From: Actinomycetota bacterium
GTDB taxonomy: Bacteria > Actinomycetota > Actinomycetes > S36-B12
DNA length: 25,367 nt
NCBI GenBank assembly: GCA_016870425.1
Contig: VGBQ01000009.1
Span: forward strand, 1-25,367
Direction of reading: 5' to 3'
The translations under genes were made by a program, and so were the position numbers. Below are positions 25,050-25,367 of this stretch, piece by piece; within the stretch, counting starts at the first letter, position 1, and every line of letters begins with the position of its first letter. The notes under the pieces are model-generated. The model searched no databases and was not told where the DNA came from. It worked only from the letters and a program-made list of their open reading frames with translations.

Positions 25050-25367
25050 CAGCCGCGGGCCCGCAGGAAGCCGCGCACCTGCTCCCGGGCGTTGTCGCGG
25101 ATCTCGGGCCCGTGCGTGAAGGCCGCGATGCGGTAGTCGACCTCGCCGAGGGCGTGGGCGGTCTCGACATTTTGCCGGAACGACGTACACACGACCTTGG
25201 TCGGCCAGCTCATGCGGGAGTTCATGTTGAAGATCGAATCACCCGTGATGAGTACGCCGCTTCCCGGATGCAGCAGCGAGATGTGACCGGGAGTGTGCCC
25301 GGGAGTGTGCAGCACGCGCAGGCCACCCGCGACGTCAAGCACCTGGCCATCGACGAGTTCGTGCGCC
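25049..25367 (-). CDS. Metallo-beta-lactamase-fold hydrolase, C-terminal part (partial)
   Basis: The 5' end lies beyond the window; the last 105 residues are visible. They contain the later metal-binding motifs of the MBL fold: LHTPGHTPGHISLL with the third-motif His, LITGDSIF with the bridging Asp, and the terminal FTHGPEI with the last His ligand. The earlier HxHxDH motif would be in the missing part. The C-terminus (IRDNAREQVRGFLRARG) is typical of stand-alone glyoxalase-II-like MBL proteins of actinobacteria. The GTG at 25342 is internal, since coding sequence continues upstream as AHELVDGQ. The stop overlaps the SGNH start, so the two are cotranscribed and probably translationally coupled. 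The substrate is unknown. Confidence 0.88.
   Translation of the reverse strand, partial: AHELVDGQVLDVAGGLRVLHTPGHTPGHISLLHPGSGVLITGDSIFNMNSRMSWPTKVVCTSFRQNVETAHALGEVDYRIAAFTHGPEIRDNAREQVRGFLRARG

Overview
This is a high-GC, gene-dense chromosomal window from an actinomycete-type bacterium (Actinomycetota). The gene order shows it: metG-tatD-rsmA-ispE, glmU-prs-rplY-pth, mfd-(SurA-like lipoprotein)-mazG, and eno-ftsB/divIC-like-DUF501-ppx are the conserved housekeeping blocks of that phylum. GTG starts are frequent, TANNNT -10 boxes sit directly before several start codons, and a by-eye scan found no in-frame TTA codon in any called gene. I see no insertion sequence, prophage, CRISPR array or rRNA.

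Layout. 1-3779 (+): end of methionyl-tRNA synthetase, TatD nuclease, 16S rRNA dimethyltransferase and the isoprenoid kinase IspE. 3794-5419 (-): a fatty-acid desaturase followed by a TetR regulator, with two tandem operator-like palindromes upstream. 5555-8821 (+): tRNA-Gln(UUG), glmU, prs and rplY. 8863-14480 (+): pth, an inositol-monophosphatase/CysQ-like phosphatase, mfd and a SurA-N-like lipoprotein. 14490-19917 (+): mazG, a DUF885 metallopeptidase, enolase, a FtsB/DivIC-like protein, DUF501 and an Ppx/GppA phosphatase. 20048-22676 (+): a LacI-type regulator, a dienelactone-hydrolase-like protein and a family 5 uracil-DNA glycosylase. 22677-22750 (-): a tRNA with a UAA anticodon. 23033-24238 (+): a Bax-inhibitor-1/YccA membrane protein and a small hypothetical protein. 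24243-25367 (-): an SGNH hydrolase and the 3' part of a metallo-beta-lactamase-fold protein.

How the genes fit together. Most serve translation (metG, rsmA, rplY, pth, two tRNAs), precursor supply (IspE isoprenoids, GlmU UDP-GlcNAc, Prs PRPP, enolase) and genome or nucleotide-pool maintenance (Mfd, UdgB, MazG, probably TatD). They are packed into operons, and all six 4-base gene overlaps are GTGA. The desaturase-TetR pair looks like a self-contained membrane-lipid module.

The most interesting signals are small. (1) The UAA-anticodon tRNA has a leucine-like D-arm and A73 but only a 5-nt variable loop, whereas bacterial tRNA-Leu normally has a long variable arm. (2) A recurring TANNNT plus 6-7 nt arrangement predicts leaderless mRNAs for ispE, mazG, eno and the dienelactone hydrolase. 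The same TAGGCT plus 6 nt precedes the mature 5' end of that tRNA. (3) Two adjacent 15-bp units, each with TACG-N4-CGTA, lie over the desaturase promoter. (4) A long two-fold symmetric sequence lies between the hydrolase and the glycosylase. (5) A perfect 9-bp hairpin sits exactly at the predicted 5' end of the YccA-family mRNA. (6) L25 has lost its usual C-terminal domain.
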